Both the position numbers and the translations under genes were made by a program. Below, one piece after another: positions 9,532 to 17,423 of a stretch of 64,000 nt of DNA. The notes below the pieces were generated by a model. That model was not told the DNA's origin. It ran no database searches and was given only the letters and a program-made list of their open reading frames with translations. Source of the stretch: Arabiibacter massiliensis (GTDB taxonomy: Bacteria > Actinomycetota > Coriobacteriia > Coriobacteriales > Eggerthellaceae); NCBI RefSeq assembly GCF_900169505.1, contig NZ_LT827021.1, forward strand, positions 124,001 through 188,000, given 5' to 3'. Position 1 is the first letter of the stretch. The number at the start of each line of letters is the position of its first letter.

Positions 9532-10695
9532 ATGAAGAAGAAGCAGGTCAAATTCCTCAAGCAGCTGCTCGAGACCCCGTCTGCCACCGGCACGGAGATC
9601 GCCGTGGCCGAGCTCGTGCGCGAGCGCCTGGCCGGCGCGGCCGACGAGGTGCAGACCAACGTCATGGGATCGGTCCACGCCACGCTGCGCGGCGCCGGCG
9701 CGGGCCCGTCGCTCATGCTGTCGGCGCACATGGACGAGATCGGCCTCATGGTCACCTACGTCTCCGACGAGGGGTTCCTCTCGGTGGCGGCCGTCGGCGG
9801 CGTGGATGCGGCCATCCTGCCCGGCCTGCGCGTGGACGTGCACGCCTCCAACTCGCTTAAACCCCTGCGCGGCGTGGTGGGCCGCAAGCCCATCCACCTC
9901 ATCGAGCCCGACGAGCGCAAGAGCGTGACGCCGCTCGACAAGCTGGTCATCGACCTCGGCCTTCCCGCCAAGCAGGTGAAGAAGCTCGTGCGCGTGGGCG
10001 ATGTGATCACGTTCGGTGTGGGCTTCGAGCGCTTCGGCCGGAACATGGCCGTGTCGCGCGCGTTCGACGACAAGGCCGGCGTGTGGATAGGCACGCGCGT
10101 CATGGAGGAGCTCGCGCACGGCGAGCGCCCTGCGGGCGATTTCACGTTCGCGGCCACCGTGCAGGAGGAGATCGGCGTGCGCGGCGCCGAGACGAGCGCG
10201 TATTCCGTGTTCCCCGACGTGGGCCTGGCCTTCGACGTGACGCACGCCACCGACTACCCCGGCATCGACAAGGCCAAGCATGGCAAGATCGTCTGCGGCG
10301 AGGGCCCCGTCATCGCGCGCGGCCCCAACATCAACCCCGAGGTGTTCGAGCGCCTGGTGGCCGCCGCCGAGGCCGAGGGCCTGCCGTACCAGATAGAGGC
10401 CGAGCCCGGCGTCACCGGCACCGATGCGCGCGCCATCCAGATGGCCCGCGGCGGCGTGCCCACGGGCCTCGTGTCCGTGCCGCTGCGCTACATGCACACG
10501 CCCACGGAGGTGGTGTGCCTGGACGACCTCGAGGGCGCGGTCGCCCTCATCGTGCGCTTCGCCCGCGACCTGGGCGAGGACGCCTGCTTCGTGCCCGGCA
10601 TGGGCGGCTTCTCCTCGCAGGAGGACGACGCCGCCCCAGAGGAGGCGCCCGAGTCCGCCGAGCAGGCGCAGTTCGACGAGACGGGCGTGGAGTAG
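9532..10695 (+). CDS. M42 family metallopeptidase
   Basis: A 387-residue M42 (glutamyl aminopeptidase/endoglucanase M-type) enzyme, a cytosolic dodecameric di-zinc aminopeptidase family that trims peptides. The metal ligands can be read: SAHMDEIG (His66, catalytic Asp68), AFDDKAG (bridging Asp near 180), VQEEIGVRGA (catalytic Glu pair near 212), AFDVTHATD (Asp near 234) and the late His in RYMHTPTEV near 322. Start is the ATG at 9532 after a CAGGGAGCATC ribosome site. The last 30 residues are an acidic tail beyond the usual family length of about 350. smpB follows 6 nt after the stop, so the two are probably co-transcribed. Confidence 0.94.
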   Translation: MKKKQVKFLKQLLETPSATGTEIAVAELVRERLAGAADEVQTNVMGSVHATLRGAGAGPSLMLSAHMDEIGLMVTYVSDEGFLSVAAVGGVDAAILPGLRVDVHASNSLKPLRGVVGRKPIHLIEPDERKSVTPLDKLVIDLGLPAKQVKKLVRVGDVITFGVGFERFGRNMAVSRAFDDKAGVWIGTRVMEELAHGERPAGDFTFAATVQEEIGVRGAETSAYSVFPDVGLAFDVTHATDYPGIDKAKHGKIVCGEGPVIARGPNINPEVFERLVAAAEAEGLPYQIEAEPGVTGTDARAIQMARGGVPTGLVSVPLRYMHTPTEVVCLDDLEGAVALIVRFARDLGEDACFVPGMGGFSSQEDDAAPEEAPESAEQAQFDETGVE

Positions 10696-10701
10696 CCCCT
10701 C

Positions 10702-11166
10702 ATGAAACGCGAAGAGAAGACCATCGCCAAGAACAAGAAGGCGCTCCACGAGTACGAGATCCTCGAGACCTACGAGGCGGGCATCGAGCTCACGGGCACC
10801 GAGGTGCGCTCGCTGCGCGAGAACCACTGCCAGCTCACCGACTGCTTCGCGCTCATCCGCGACGGCGAGGCGTGGCTGCACAACGTGCACATCCCGCCCT
10901 ACGTGAACGGCAACATCGCCAACCCCGACCCCGACCGCAAGCGCAAGCTCCTCCTGCACAAGCGCCAGATCAGGCTTCTGCAGGAGCAGGTGAAGGAGAA
11001 GGGTATGGCGCTCGTGCCGCTCAAGATGTACTTCAAGGACAACTCGCTCGTGAAGGTGGAGCTGGCCGTCGCCCGCGGCAAGAAGCTCTACGACAAGCGC
11101 GCGAGCATGGCCGAGCGCGACTCGCGCCGCGAGGTGGAGCGCGCGCTCAAGGAACGCAGCCGGTAG
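10702..11166 (+). CDS. smpB: SsrA-binding protein SmpB
   Basis: A 154-residue SmpB, the partner that delivers tmRNA to ribosomes stalled on broken mRNA. Family landmarks are IAKNKKALHEYEILETYEAGIELTGTEVRSLR at the N-terminus, the LIRDGEAWLHNVHIPPY strand, the RKRKLLLHKRQIRLL RNA-binding segment, and the basic C-terminal tail ending ERSR that inserts in the mRNA channel. Length is normal. It sits 6 nt behind the M42 peptidase gene and about 840 nt before ssrA, its RNA partner, a common arrangement in Gram-positive bacteria. Confidence 0.97.
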   Translation: MKREEKTIAKNKKALHEYEILETYEAGIELTGTEVRSLRENHCQLTDCFALIRDGEAWLHNVHIPPYVNGNIANPDPDRKRKLLLHKRQIRLLQEQVKEKGMALVPLKMYFKDNSLVKVELAVARGKKLYDKRASMAERDSRREVERALKERSR

Positions 11167-11216
11167 GACGTGAATCCCGGCGCCGTGCGCGGCGCCCGAT
11201 GCGAAGGAGGCCTGAC

Positions 11217-11891
11217 ATGGGCTTGGACGAAGAGTTTGAGAACATCGAGGACGGCGCCGAAACGGAGGCCGAGCGCATCGACCAGGAGACGGAGCTTCTG
11301 GATGTGGAGGAGTTCCAGGACGACGAGGAGTTCGACCCCAACGCCCAGGAGTCCGACCTCGAGGATGCCTACGAGGGCTTCTTCGCCGAGGAAGGCCCCG
11401 ACGGCGAGGGGGAGACGAGCCCCGAGGGCTACGACGGCGGCCTGGCCGCAGTGGTGGAGCGTGCCGAGGGCATCGATCTGTCCGAGGAAGGCTTCCACCT
11501 GGTCGACGGCGACGAGCTGGCCGACGAGGCCGACGAGGCGTCCATCATGGAGCCTTCCGACGAGGACGACGGCTACGAGCTGGTGGAGCTGGAGCTGGAC
11601 GACGACGACATCGTGCGCTACCTCGAGGACGAGGACGGCGAGGCCATCGGCTTCGTGCTCCTCGAGGACGGCGAGGAGGTCGAGTATTTCTACGTCGAAT
11701 CCGGCGAGGACGAGGCGGACGCGGACGAGGAGGACAACCCCTACGACCTCGGCATCACGAAGGAGGGCGTCGCCGAGGCCACCCAGGACGTGAACGCCAT
11801 CTACAAGGACGGCGTTGCTATAGCCGCCGAGCTCAAGGGCGCCTTCGACGACATCAAGAGCGCGCTGGACTTCAGCTTCCTGAAGAAGTAG
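11217..11891 (+). CDS. Highly acidic hypothetical protein
   Basis: A 224-residue protein with a clear AAGGAGG site 6 nt before the ATG at 11217. Roughly two fifths of the residues are Asp or Glu, nearly without Lys or Arg until the last 40 residues. A central segment (LVELELDDDDIVRYLEDEDGEAIGFVLLEDGEEVEYFYVES) looks like a small beta-rich domain, and the C-terminus forms a helical tail ending FSFLKK. There is no signal peptide or membrane segment. The family is unknown to me. It lies between smpB and ssrA, where it could be a DNA-mimic-like or chaperone-like acidic factor, but that is speculation. Confidence 0.82.
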   Translation: MGLDEEFENIEDGAETEAERIDQETELLDVEEFQDDEEFDPNAQESDLEDAYEGFFAEEGPDGEGETSPEGYDGGLAAVVERAEGIDLSEEGFHLVDGDELADEADEASIMEPSDEDDGYELVELELDDDDIVRYLEDEDGEAIGFVLLEDGEEVEYFYVESGEDEADADEEDNPYDLGITKEGVAEATQDVNAIYKDGVAIAAELKGAFDDIKSALDFSFLKK

Positions 11892-12005
11892 CCGGCCTGT
11901 CGCTTGACAAACGGCGCGCGGCGTATAGAATGGATGTTCGCGAAGCGCCCAGCGCATCGCGAACGCACGTTGAAAAGGTGGGCCTTCGACCCCGCTCGAT
12001 TTCCT

Positions 12006-12374
12006 GGGGGCGACTGGTTTCGACATGGTACGTTCGAAATGAGGAGCAGGCCGTGGTCTCCTCGCCACGTTAAACAGGGGTACCGTCAATTTAATTGGCA
12101 AAGCTAAGACTCAGAGCGCTCCGGCGCTCGCCATGGCTGCTTAATAGCGCCTGGCTGTCGTCCGCGTGACGTCCCCGACTCGCGGTTCGGCATCAACTTA
12201 GGGGAATGCGCTTGAGCACGTAGCCGGTATGGCTCAGGCAAAGATCGAACCGGCTAGGAAGCGCAACGCCTGTCGGCGTGCCGCGCGCGACCGAACGCCG
12301 ATCGCCGACTAAGCTTGTAGGGCCTCATGGAGAAGGTAGTATGGACCGGAGTTCGATTCTCCGCGCCTCCACCA
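12006..12374 (+). ncRNA. ssrA: tmRNA (SsrA)
   Basis: A one-piece tmRNA with encoded CCA. The 5' end GGGGGCGACTGGTTTCGAC pairs with the 3' end CGCCTCC (seven pairs including a G-U at the third position), followed by ACCA at 12371-12374. The tRNA-like T arm reads GGAGTTCGATTCTCC. The tag reading frame appears to resume at GGC 12097 after TTTAATT, as in Bacillus subtilis, and encodes GKAKTQSAPALAMAA followed by tandem stops TAA TAG (12142-12147). It acts with SmpB to rescue stalled ribosomes and mark the product for proteolysis, presumably by ClpXP, which is encoded at the window end. The resume codon is inferred by analogy. Confidence 0.96.
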
Positions 12375-12384
12375 CACAAACGAT

Positions 12385-12417
12385 CGACGCCCCGCCGGGC
12401 CAACCGGCGGGGCGTCG
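12385..12417 (+). terminator. tmRNA terminator hairpin
   Basis: A perfect 14-bp GC-rich stem (CGACGCCCCGCCGG with its complement, 5-nt loop GCCAA) begins 11 nt after the tmRNA CCA end. It lacks a strong T run, so it may act as a weak terminator or a 3' processing barrier. Confidence 0.7.
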
Positions 12418-12581
12418 CTGCATCCGGGGTTGCCCGCTCGGGTTGCGGAGGCCGCGTGCTTGCGGCGTGGCGATATTGTGGCGTTCGCAACATCGAGGGG
12501 GCGCCGGACGTTTTTGTTACCGGGGAAGCACGAGCCCCTTGGTACAATGGAACACGATAATCCGAGCGCATGAGGACGAGT

Positions 12582-14240
12582 ATGACCGAGAACACGCCTG
12601 ACAACAAGCACGCCCGCCCCGAGGGCGGCGAGCCCGAGGCTCCCCGCATCTCCGTTCCGCCCGTCATCCCTCCGGACGCGACGCGCCCGATGCCGCAGCC
12701 GGTGCGGCCGGCCGATCCGAAGGCCGCCGGCAGACGCGCCGCGCATCGCGCCGGCGAGCCCGCCTACGCTCCCGGCGCCCCGATGCGCCCCGTGGCGGCG
12801 GGCCACCAGATGGCCATGCCCGACAAGCGCCGCAGCCCCCTCAAGATCGTCGGCATCGTCATCGGCGTGCTCATCGCGCTGCTCCTCGTGGCCTACGTGG
12901 GCATCGCCCTGTACTTCACGGGGCGGTTCATGCCCAACACCGCCGTGGGCGAGCGCGACGTGTCGCTCATGTCCTCCTCCGAGGTGGAGGGCCTGCTCGC
13001 CGACGCGATGGACGACTACGCGCTTTCTATCGACGGCCAGGGCTTCAGCCTCTCGCTCACCGCGGCGGAGGCCGACATGTTCTTCGACGGAGCGGCGGTC
13101 GTGCGCGACATGCTGGCCGACGTGAATCCGTGGAGCTGGCCCCTCGAGCTGGCCAAGCAGCACGACGAGACGGACAAGCTCGTCGCGCGCTACAGCGAAT
13201 CGGGCCTCGACCAGGCTGTGCGCACGGCCGTGGGCGAGTTCAACGCCTCGGCCGTCCAGCCCGTGGACGCCTCGATCACCTACGATGCGGCTCAGGCCTC
13301 CTTCGTCGTGGTGCCCGAGACCGAGGGCACGGCGCTCGATGCCGACAAGGTGGTGAAGGCGGCCGACGAGGCCATCGCCAACCTCGAGCAGAGCGTGACC
13401 CTCGACGAGGGCTTCCTGCTTCGGCCCAAGGCGTTCTCCACCGACAAGAAGCTGGTGGGGGCCGCCGAGAAGGCCAACACCATGATCCAGGCCGACCTCG
13501 TGCTGCAGATGTCGGGCACGACGGCGGGCGAGGTGAACGCCGACCTCGTGTCGCAGTGGGTGAAGCTCGACGAGAACCTCGACGTCACGCTCGACGAAGG
13601 GGCGCTTGCGGCGTGGGTTGACGAGCTGGCCGCCAAGTGCGACACGGTGGGCACGACGCGCGCCTACACGCGCGCCGACGGCAAGGCGCTCACCGTGTCG
13701 GGCGGGGTCTACGGCTGGTCGGTCGACCACGACGCGCTGCTCTCGCTCGTGAAGGAGGGCGTGGCCTCGGGCCGCGTCGACACGGTGGACGTGCCCTGCA
13801 CCACCACCGGCACCGCCTACAACGGCGCGGGCGCGCGCGACTGGGGCAGCCGCTACGTCGATATCGACCTGTCCGAGCAGTACGTGCGCTTCTACGACGA
13901 CTCCGGCGCGCTCGCCTGGGAGTCGGCGTGCATCACCGGCATCCCCGACGGCGAGCACGACACCCCGAGCGGCGTGTACTGGCTCAACCAGAAGCAAAGC
14001 CCCTCGAAGCTCATCGGCTACAACGGCGACACGAAGATCTACGAGACCGAGGTGCAGTACTGGATGCCGTTCGTGGGCAACGCCATCGGCCTGCACGACG
14101 CCGAATGGCAGACCGACTTCGGCGGCACGCTCTACGCCGACGGCGCCGGCAGCCACGGCTGCGTCAACCTGCCGCCGTCGAAGGCCGCCGAGCTCTACGC
14201 CCTGCTCCAAGGCGGCGACGTGGTGGTCTGCCACTGGTAG
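12582..14240 (+). CDS. L,D-transpeptidase with peptidoglycan-binding domain
   Basis: A 552-residue membrane-anchored cell-wall enzyme. A Pro-rich cytoplasmic N-terminus of about 85 residues precedes one membrane helix (about 88-110, IVGIVIGVLIALLLVAYVG). Two stretches of the PG_binding_4 type follow (about 125-410), then a YkuD catalytic domain (about 425-552) with the conserved HDTPSGVYW-like strand, the IGLHD His and the GSHGCVNLPPSKAAELY active-site motif (Cys near 528). It would form 3-3 cross-links or attach proteins to peptidoglycan outside the cell. An ATG at 12570 is also possible; I chose 12582 because GAGGA sits 5 nt before it. Confidence 0.93.
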   Translation: MTENTPDNKHARPEGGEPEAPRISVPPVIPPDATRPMPQPVRPADPKAAGRRAAHRAGEPAYAPGAPMRPVAAGHQMAMPDKRRSPLKIVGIVIGVLIALLLVAYVGIALYFTGRFMPNTAVGERDVSLMSSSEVEGLLADAMDDYALSIDGQGFSLSLTAAEADMFFDGAAVVRDMLADVNPWSWPLELAKQHDETDKLVARYSESGLDQAVRTAVGEFNASAVQPVDASITYDAAQASFVVVPETEGTALDADKVVKAADEAIANLEQSVTLDEGFLLRPKAFSTDKKLVGAAEKANTMIQADLVLQMSGTTAGEVNADLVSQWVKLDENLDVTLDEGALAAWVDELAAKCDTVGTTRAYTRADGKALTVSGGVYGWSVDHDALLSLVKEGVASGRVDTVDVPCTTTGTAYNGAGARDWGSRYVDIDLSEQYVRFYDDSGALAWESACITGIPDGEHDTPSGVYWLNQKQSPSKLIGYNGDTKIYETEVQYWMPFVGNAIGLHDAEWQTDFGGTLYADGAGSHGCVNLPPSKAAELYALLQGGDVVVCHW

Positions 14241-14257
14241 GACTTCGTTCCCCCGGC

Positions 14258-14743
14258 TCACACCACGACGAGGTCGGCGCGCTTGAGTGGCACGATGCGC
14301 GCGAGGTCGTCGGGCGCCATCTCCACCTGGCAGCCGATGCGGCCGCCCGAGAACGCGATGCGGTCGTAGAGGTCCGCCGTCTCGTCGATGGCGGTGGGGA
14401 AGGCCCGCTTCATGCCGATGGGCGAGCAGCCGCCGTGCACGTAGCCGGTGAGGGGCAGAAGCTCGCGCGACTTCACCATGGCGACGGCCTTCTCGCCCGC
14501 CGCGGCCGCGGCCTTCTTGAGGTCGAGTTCGCAGGCCACGGGGATCATGAACACGTAATGCGCGCCCGACTTGCCTTGCGTGACCAGCGTCTTGAACACC
14601 CGGTCCTGGTCGAGGCCGAGCAGGCGCGCCACCTCCACGCCCGAGAGCGCCTGCGCGCAGTCGAAGAAGCGCGCCTCGTAGGGAAGCCCCGCCGCGTCCA
14701 GCTCGCGCAGGGCGTTCGTCTTCGCGTCGCGGTCGCGCGCCAT
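14258..14743 (-). CDS. ybaK: Cys-tRNA(Pro)/Cys-tRNA(Cys) deacylase YbaK
   Basis: A 161-residue YbaK/EbsC-type trans-editing protein that hydrolyses mischarged Cys-tRNA(Pro). Typical segments are KTNALRELDAAGLPYEARFF at the start, the VFKTLVTQGKSGAHYVFMIPV core with the conserved Lys, and VHGGCSPIGMKRAFPTAIDET, the family signature in the substrate pocket. Length is normal. It follows the flavoprotein gene with only one base between that stop and this start, so the two are translated from one message on the minus strand. Confidence 0.95.
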   Translation of the reverse strand: MARDRDAKTNALRELDAAGLPYEARFFDCAQALSGVEVARLLGLDQDRVFKTLVTQGKSGAHYVFMIPVACELDLKKAAAAAGEKAVAMVKSRELLPLTGYVHGGCSPIGMKRAFPTAIDETADLYDRIAFSGGRIGCQVEMAPDDLARIVPLKRADLVVV

Positions 14744-14744
14744 G

Positions 14745-15359
14745 CTAGCGGATGAAGCTCGTGGCTATCTTGGGCTCCAGCTCGGGCGCGGGCACGGCGG
14801 CCGTCGCCTTCACGAGCCAGGCCAGGTTGCGGCCGAGCACGCGCATGGCCTGGAGCCCCTCCGCGTCCTGGCGCACCTGCTCGGCGCTCTGGCCGTGCAC
14901 CATGGGCCAGTAGTTCGCCGAGGCCAGCGGCATGCAGTTGAACTGGAAGTATTTGTTCACCTGGTCGATGGCCGGCGTCGTGCCCGCGCGACGCGCCGAG
15001 GCCACGGCCGCCGCCGGCTTGAAGCGCAGCCGGGCCGACGCGGCGTAGAACATGCGGTCGAGCACGGCCAGGAGCGCCCCGTTCGCGCCCGCGTAGAACA
15101 CCGGGGTGCCCACCACCAGGCCGTCGGCCGCCTCCGCCTTGGCGATGAGGCCGTTCACCGCGTCGTCGTCGAAGATGCAGCGGCCCTCGCCGCGCTTGGC
15201 GCAGCCGCCGCAGCCGAGGCAGCCTCGCACGGGCTCGCGCCCGATCCAGGCGATCTCGGCCTCCACGCCCTCGGCTTCGAGCGCGCCGGCCACCTCGCTC
15301 AGGGCGGTGTAGGTGCAGCGCTTCTCGTTCGGGCTTCCGTTGATCAGCAGGACCTTCAT
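14745..15359 (-). CDS. Flavodoxin-fold NAD(P)H-dependent oxidoreductase
   Basis: A 204-residue FMN-binding protein of the NADPH-dependent FMN reductase/iron-sulfur flavoprotein group. The N-terminal KVLLINGSPNEKRCTYTAL is the phosphate-binding loop of FMN, and GTPVFYAGANGALLAVLDRM is the second flavin loop. Between them a Cys cluster (Cys47, Cys50, Cys53, Cys61 in RGCLGCGGCAKRGEGRC) resembles the iron-sulfur site of such flavoproteins, although the spacing alone does not prove a cluster. Probably a cytosolic electron-transfer or quinone/nitro reductase; the natural substrate is unknown. It forms a two-gene unit with ybaK. Confidence 0.9.
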   Translation of the reverse strand: MKVLLINGSPNEKRCTYTALSEVAGALEAEGVEAEIAWIGREPVRGCLGCGGCAKRGEGRCIFDDDAVNGLIAKAEAADGLVVGTPVFYAGANGALLAVLDRMFYAASARLRFKPAAAVASARRAGTTPAIDQVNKYFQFNCMPLASANYWPMVHGQSAEQVRQDAEGLQAMRVLGRNLAWLVKATAAVPAPELEPKIATSFIR

Positions 15360-15468
15360 GGGGCATCCTCTCCTTGTGCGGGCGTTTCGTTCGCATCCAG
15401 ATTAGCAGAAACCGTGGCCGCGCGCGCCCTTTTGCAGACAACCGCCAGAGCTGCGCTATACTGTCCCC

Positions 15469-16389
15469 ATGGAAGAAAACCTGACATTGACCGGCGCGAA
15501 CGCCGAAATGGACGAGAACGCGGCCCCCTCGTTCGACAACGCGCCCATCGGGGTGTTCGACTCCGGGTTCGGCGGGCTCACCGTGGCGCGCGAGGTGGCC
15601 AAGGCGCTGCCGGACGAGTCCATCGTGTACCTGGGCGATTCGGCCCGCTGCCCCTACGGCCCGCGCTCGCTCGAGGAGGTGGACGGGTTCGTGCAGCAGA
15701 TCGGCGGCTGGCTCGTCGAGCGCGGCGTGAAGCTCATCGTCATCGCCTGCAACACGGCCACGGCGGCCGGCCTCGCGCACGCGCAGCAGACCTTTCCCGT
15801 GCCGGTGGTCGGCGTCGTGGAGCCCGGCGCGCGGGCGGCGGTGCATGCCACGAAAAGCCGCCGCGTGGGCGTCATCGCCACGAAGGCCACCGTCGATTCG
15901 GGGGCCTACACCTCGGCCATCCGCCACCTCGACGCCGGCATCACCGTGTTCTCCACGGCCACGCCGCGCTTCGTGGAGATCGCCGAGCAGGGGCTGCGCA
16001 TGGCGGAGGGGCCCATCGAGGACCTCACCTCGCTCGCGTCGAAAGTGTACGTGCGCCCGGCGTTCCAGGAGATCGCGCGCGAGTACCTCGAGCCGCTGCG
16101 GCGGTGCGACATCGACACGCTGGTGCTGGGCTGCACGCACTTCCCGCTGCTCAAGGCGCTCATCGGCAGCGTCGTGGGCCGCGAGGTCACGCTCATCTCG
16201 TCGGCCAAGGAGGCCGCGCGCGACGTGGCGGCCATCCTCGAGCGCCGCGGGGCGCTTGCGGAGCCGGGGCGTGTGCCGAGCCACGAGTTCTACACCACGG
16301 GGGCCGACGTCGAGGAGTTCCGCTCGTTCGGCAGCCGCGTGTTCCGCCTGCCCGTGGACACGGTGGGCCACGTCGATTTCGGCGCGTAG
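15469..16389 (+). CDS. murI: Glutamate racemase
   Basis: A 306-residue MurI that makes D-glutamate for peptidoglycan. After a 27-residue N-terminal extension come the IGVFDSGFGGLTVAREV motif (catalytic Asp), YLGDSARCPYGPRS, the first catalytic Cys in VIACNTATAAGL (near 94), and the second in LVLGCTHFPLL (near 222). All catalytic residues are present. A possible alternative start is the Met at residue 14, closer to the usual family length. rdgB follows 29 nt later, suggesting an operon of two housekeeping enzymes. Confidence 0.96.
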   Translation: MEENLTLTGANAEMDENAAPSFDNAPIGVFDSGFGGLTVAREVAKALPDESIVYLGDSARCPYGPRSLEEVDGFVQQIGGWLVERGVKLIVIACNTATAAGLAHAQQTFPVPVVGVVEPGARAAVHATKSRRVGVIATKATVDSGAYTSAIRHLDAGITVFSTATPRFVEIAEQGLRMAEGPIEDLTSLASKVYVRPAFQEIAREYLEPLRRCDIDTLVLGCTHFPLLKALIGSVVGREVTLISSAKEAARDVAAILERRGALAEPGRVPSHEFYTTGADVEEFRSFGSRVFRLPVDTVGHVDFGA

Positions 16390-16418
16390 GCGCGCCGCTT
16401 ATTCAAGAGGAGAAGCCC

Positions 16419-17012
16419 ATGAAGACCGTCGTCATCGCCAGCAACAACGCCCACAAGGCGCGCGAGATCGCCGAGGCACTCGATTTCCCCGGCTGGGAGT
16501 TCCGAACATTGCGCGAGCTGGGGATCGAGTCCGACCCGGCCGAGGACGCCGACACCTTCGAGGGCAACGCGCGTATCAAAGCGCAGGCGGCCCGCGAGGC
16601 GAGCGGCGGACGCGCCGTGCTCGCCGACGACTCGGGCCTCGAGGTGGACGCGCTCGGCGGCGCGCCCGGCGTGTTCTCGGCCCGCTACGCGGGCGATCCG
16701 TGCGACGACGCGGCCAACAACGCGAAGCTGCTCGCCGAGCTGGCCGACGTCCCCGACGAGGGGCGCACGGCGCGGTTCGTCTGCACGCTCGCGTTCATCG
16801 ACGAGGACGGCGCCGAGACGGTGGCGCGCGGCACCGTGGAGGGCCGCATCGGGCACGAGGGGCGGGGGAGCCACGGCTTCGGCTACGACCCGCTGTTCCT
16901 GCCCGACGTGTTCGACGGCGTCCGCACGCTCGCCGAAGCGCTGCCCGAGGAGAAGAACGCCGTCTCCCACCGAGGCAACGCCCTCCGCGAGCTCCGCGCG
17001 AAGCTGGCGTAG
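16419..17012 (+). CDS. rdgB: XTP/dITP diphosphatase (RdgB/HAM1)
   Basis: A 197-residue nucleotide house-cleaning pyrophosphatase that removes ITP, dITP and XTP. Recognised by VVIASNNAHKAREI (substrate-binding loop), the TFEGNARIKAQAA metal-binding segment, VLADDSGLEVDALGGAPGVFSARYAG (catalytic Asp pair), and GFGYDPLFLP with the late SHRGNALREL helix. Length is normal. The ATG at 16419 follows an AAGAGGAGAAG ribosome site. It is the second gene after murI. Confidence 0.96.
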   Translation: MKTVVIASNNAHKAREIAEALDFPGWEFRTLRELGIESDPAEDADTFEGNARIKAQAAREASGGRAVLADDSGLEVDALGGAPGVFSARYAGDPCDDAANNAKLLAELADVPDEGRTARFVCTLAFIDEDGAETVARGTVEGRIGHEGRGSHGFGYDPLFLPDVFDGVRTLAEALPEEKNAVSHRGNALRELRAKLA

Positions 17013-17064
17013 GAACGCAGTGGGGTTGTGGTGCAGTTTGGCCACGAAATGAGGTGAGTTTGAA

Positions 17065-17292
17065 ATGTCGCAGCCCCAGGAAAGACCTTATCGTCATGAT
17101 ATGAAGAACATGGTTGCGTTCACCGCGCTCGTGGAGGAGCCTTCTGCCCCTGTCACGCTGACGATGGACGGTTATGATTCGTTCGTGGTCGCCCACGTGT
17201 TTCGCCAGACGCAGGACTACGTGCGGCTCGTCATGTCGAGAGGGCCCGATTCGCGTGCAAGAGGAGGGCGCTGTCGCCGGATTATGCGTTAA
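17065..17292 (+). CDS. Possible small protein or gene remnant
   Basis: A 75-residue reading frame with a fair ribosome site (GAGGTGAG, 6 nt before the ATG). The first 58 residues look protein-like (NMVAFTALVEEPSAPVTLTMDGYDSFVVAHVFRQTQDYVRLVMSRG), while the last 17 are Arg-rich and unconvincing. This suggests either a small free-standing gene or an N-terminal fragment disrupted by a frameshift near 17245. The stretch 17013-17339 otherwise holds only the tRNA-Pro promoter, with an extended -10 box TATACT at 17313-17318. No family recognised. Confidence 0.4.
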   Translation: MSQPQERPYRHDMKNMVAFTALVEEPSAPVTLTMDGYDSFVVAHVFRQTQDYVRLVMSRGPDSRARGGRCRRIMR

Positions 17293-17339
17293 GCGCAGAG
17301 TCAGACTTCTGGTATACTGGCTTCTGCTGTTTTCGGCGT

Positions 17340-17416
17340 CGGGATGTGGCGCAGTCTGGTAGCGCGCCTGCTTTGGGAGCAGGATGTCGCAGGTTCGAAT
17401 CCTGTCATCCCGACCA
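17340..17416 (+). tRNA. tRNA-Pro(TGG)
   Basis: The acceptor stem CGGGATG/CATCCCG, the D arm GGCGCAGTCTGGTAGCGC, the anticodon loop TTTGGGA (anticodon TGG), the T arm CAGGTTCGAATCCTG and an encoded CCA are all present. A TATACT -10 box lies 22 nt upstream. Confidence 0.97.
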
Positions 17417-17423
17417 TTTCCTC

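Noticed and set aside
9445..10959. 504-residue minus-strand frame opposite the M42 peptidase and smpB
   Set aside because: Composition is His/Val/Leu/Arg/Gly-rich without motifs. The + strand genes have intact catalytic residues and ribosome sites.
12254..12667. Frames on both strands across the tmRNA 3' end
   Set aside because: The region is occupied by the tmRNA and its hairpin; the frames carry the tRNA-like sequence and have no protein character.
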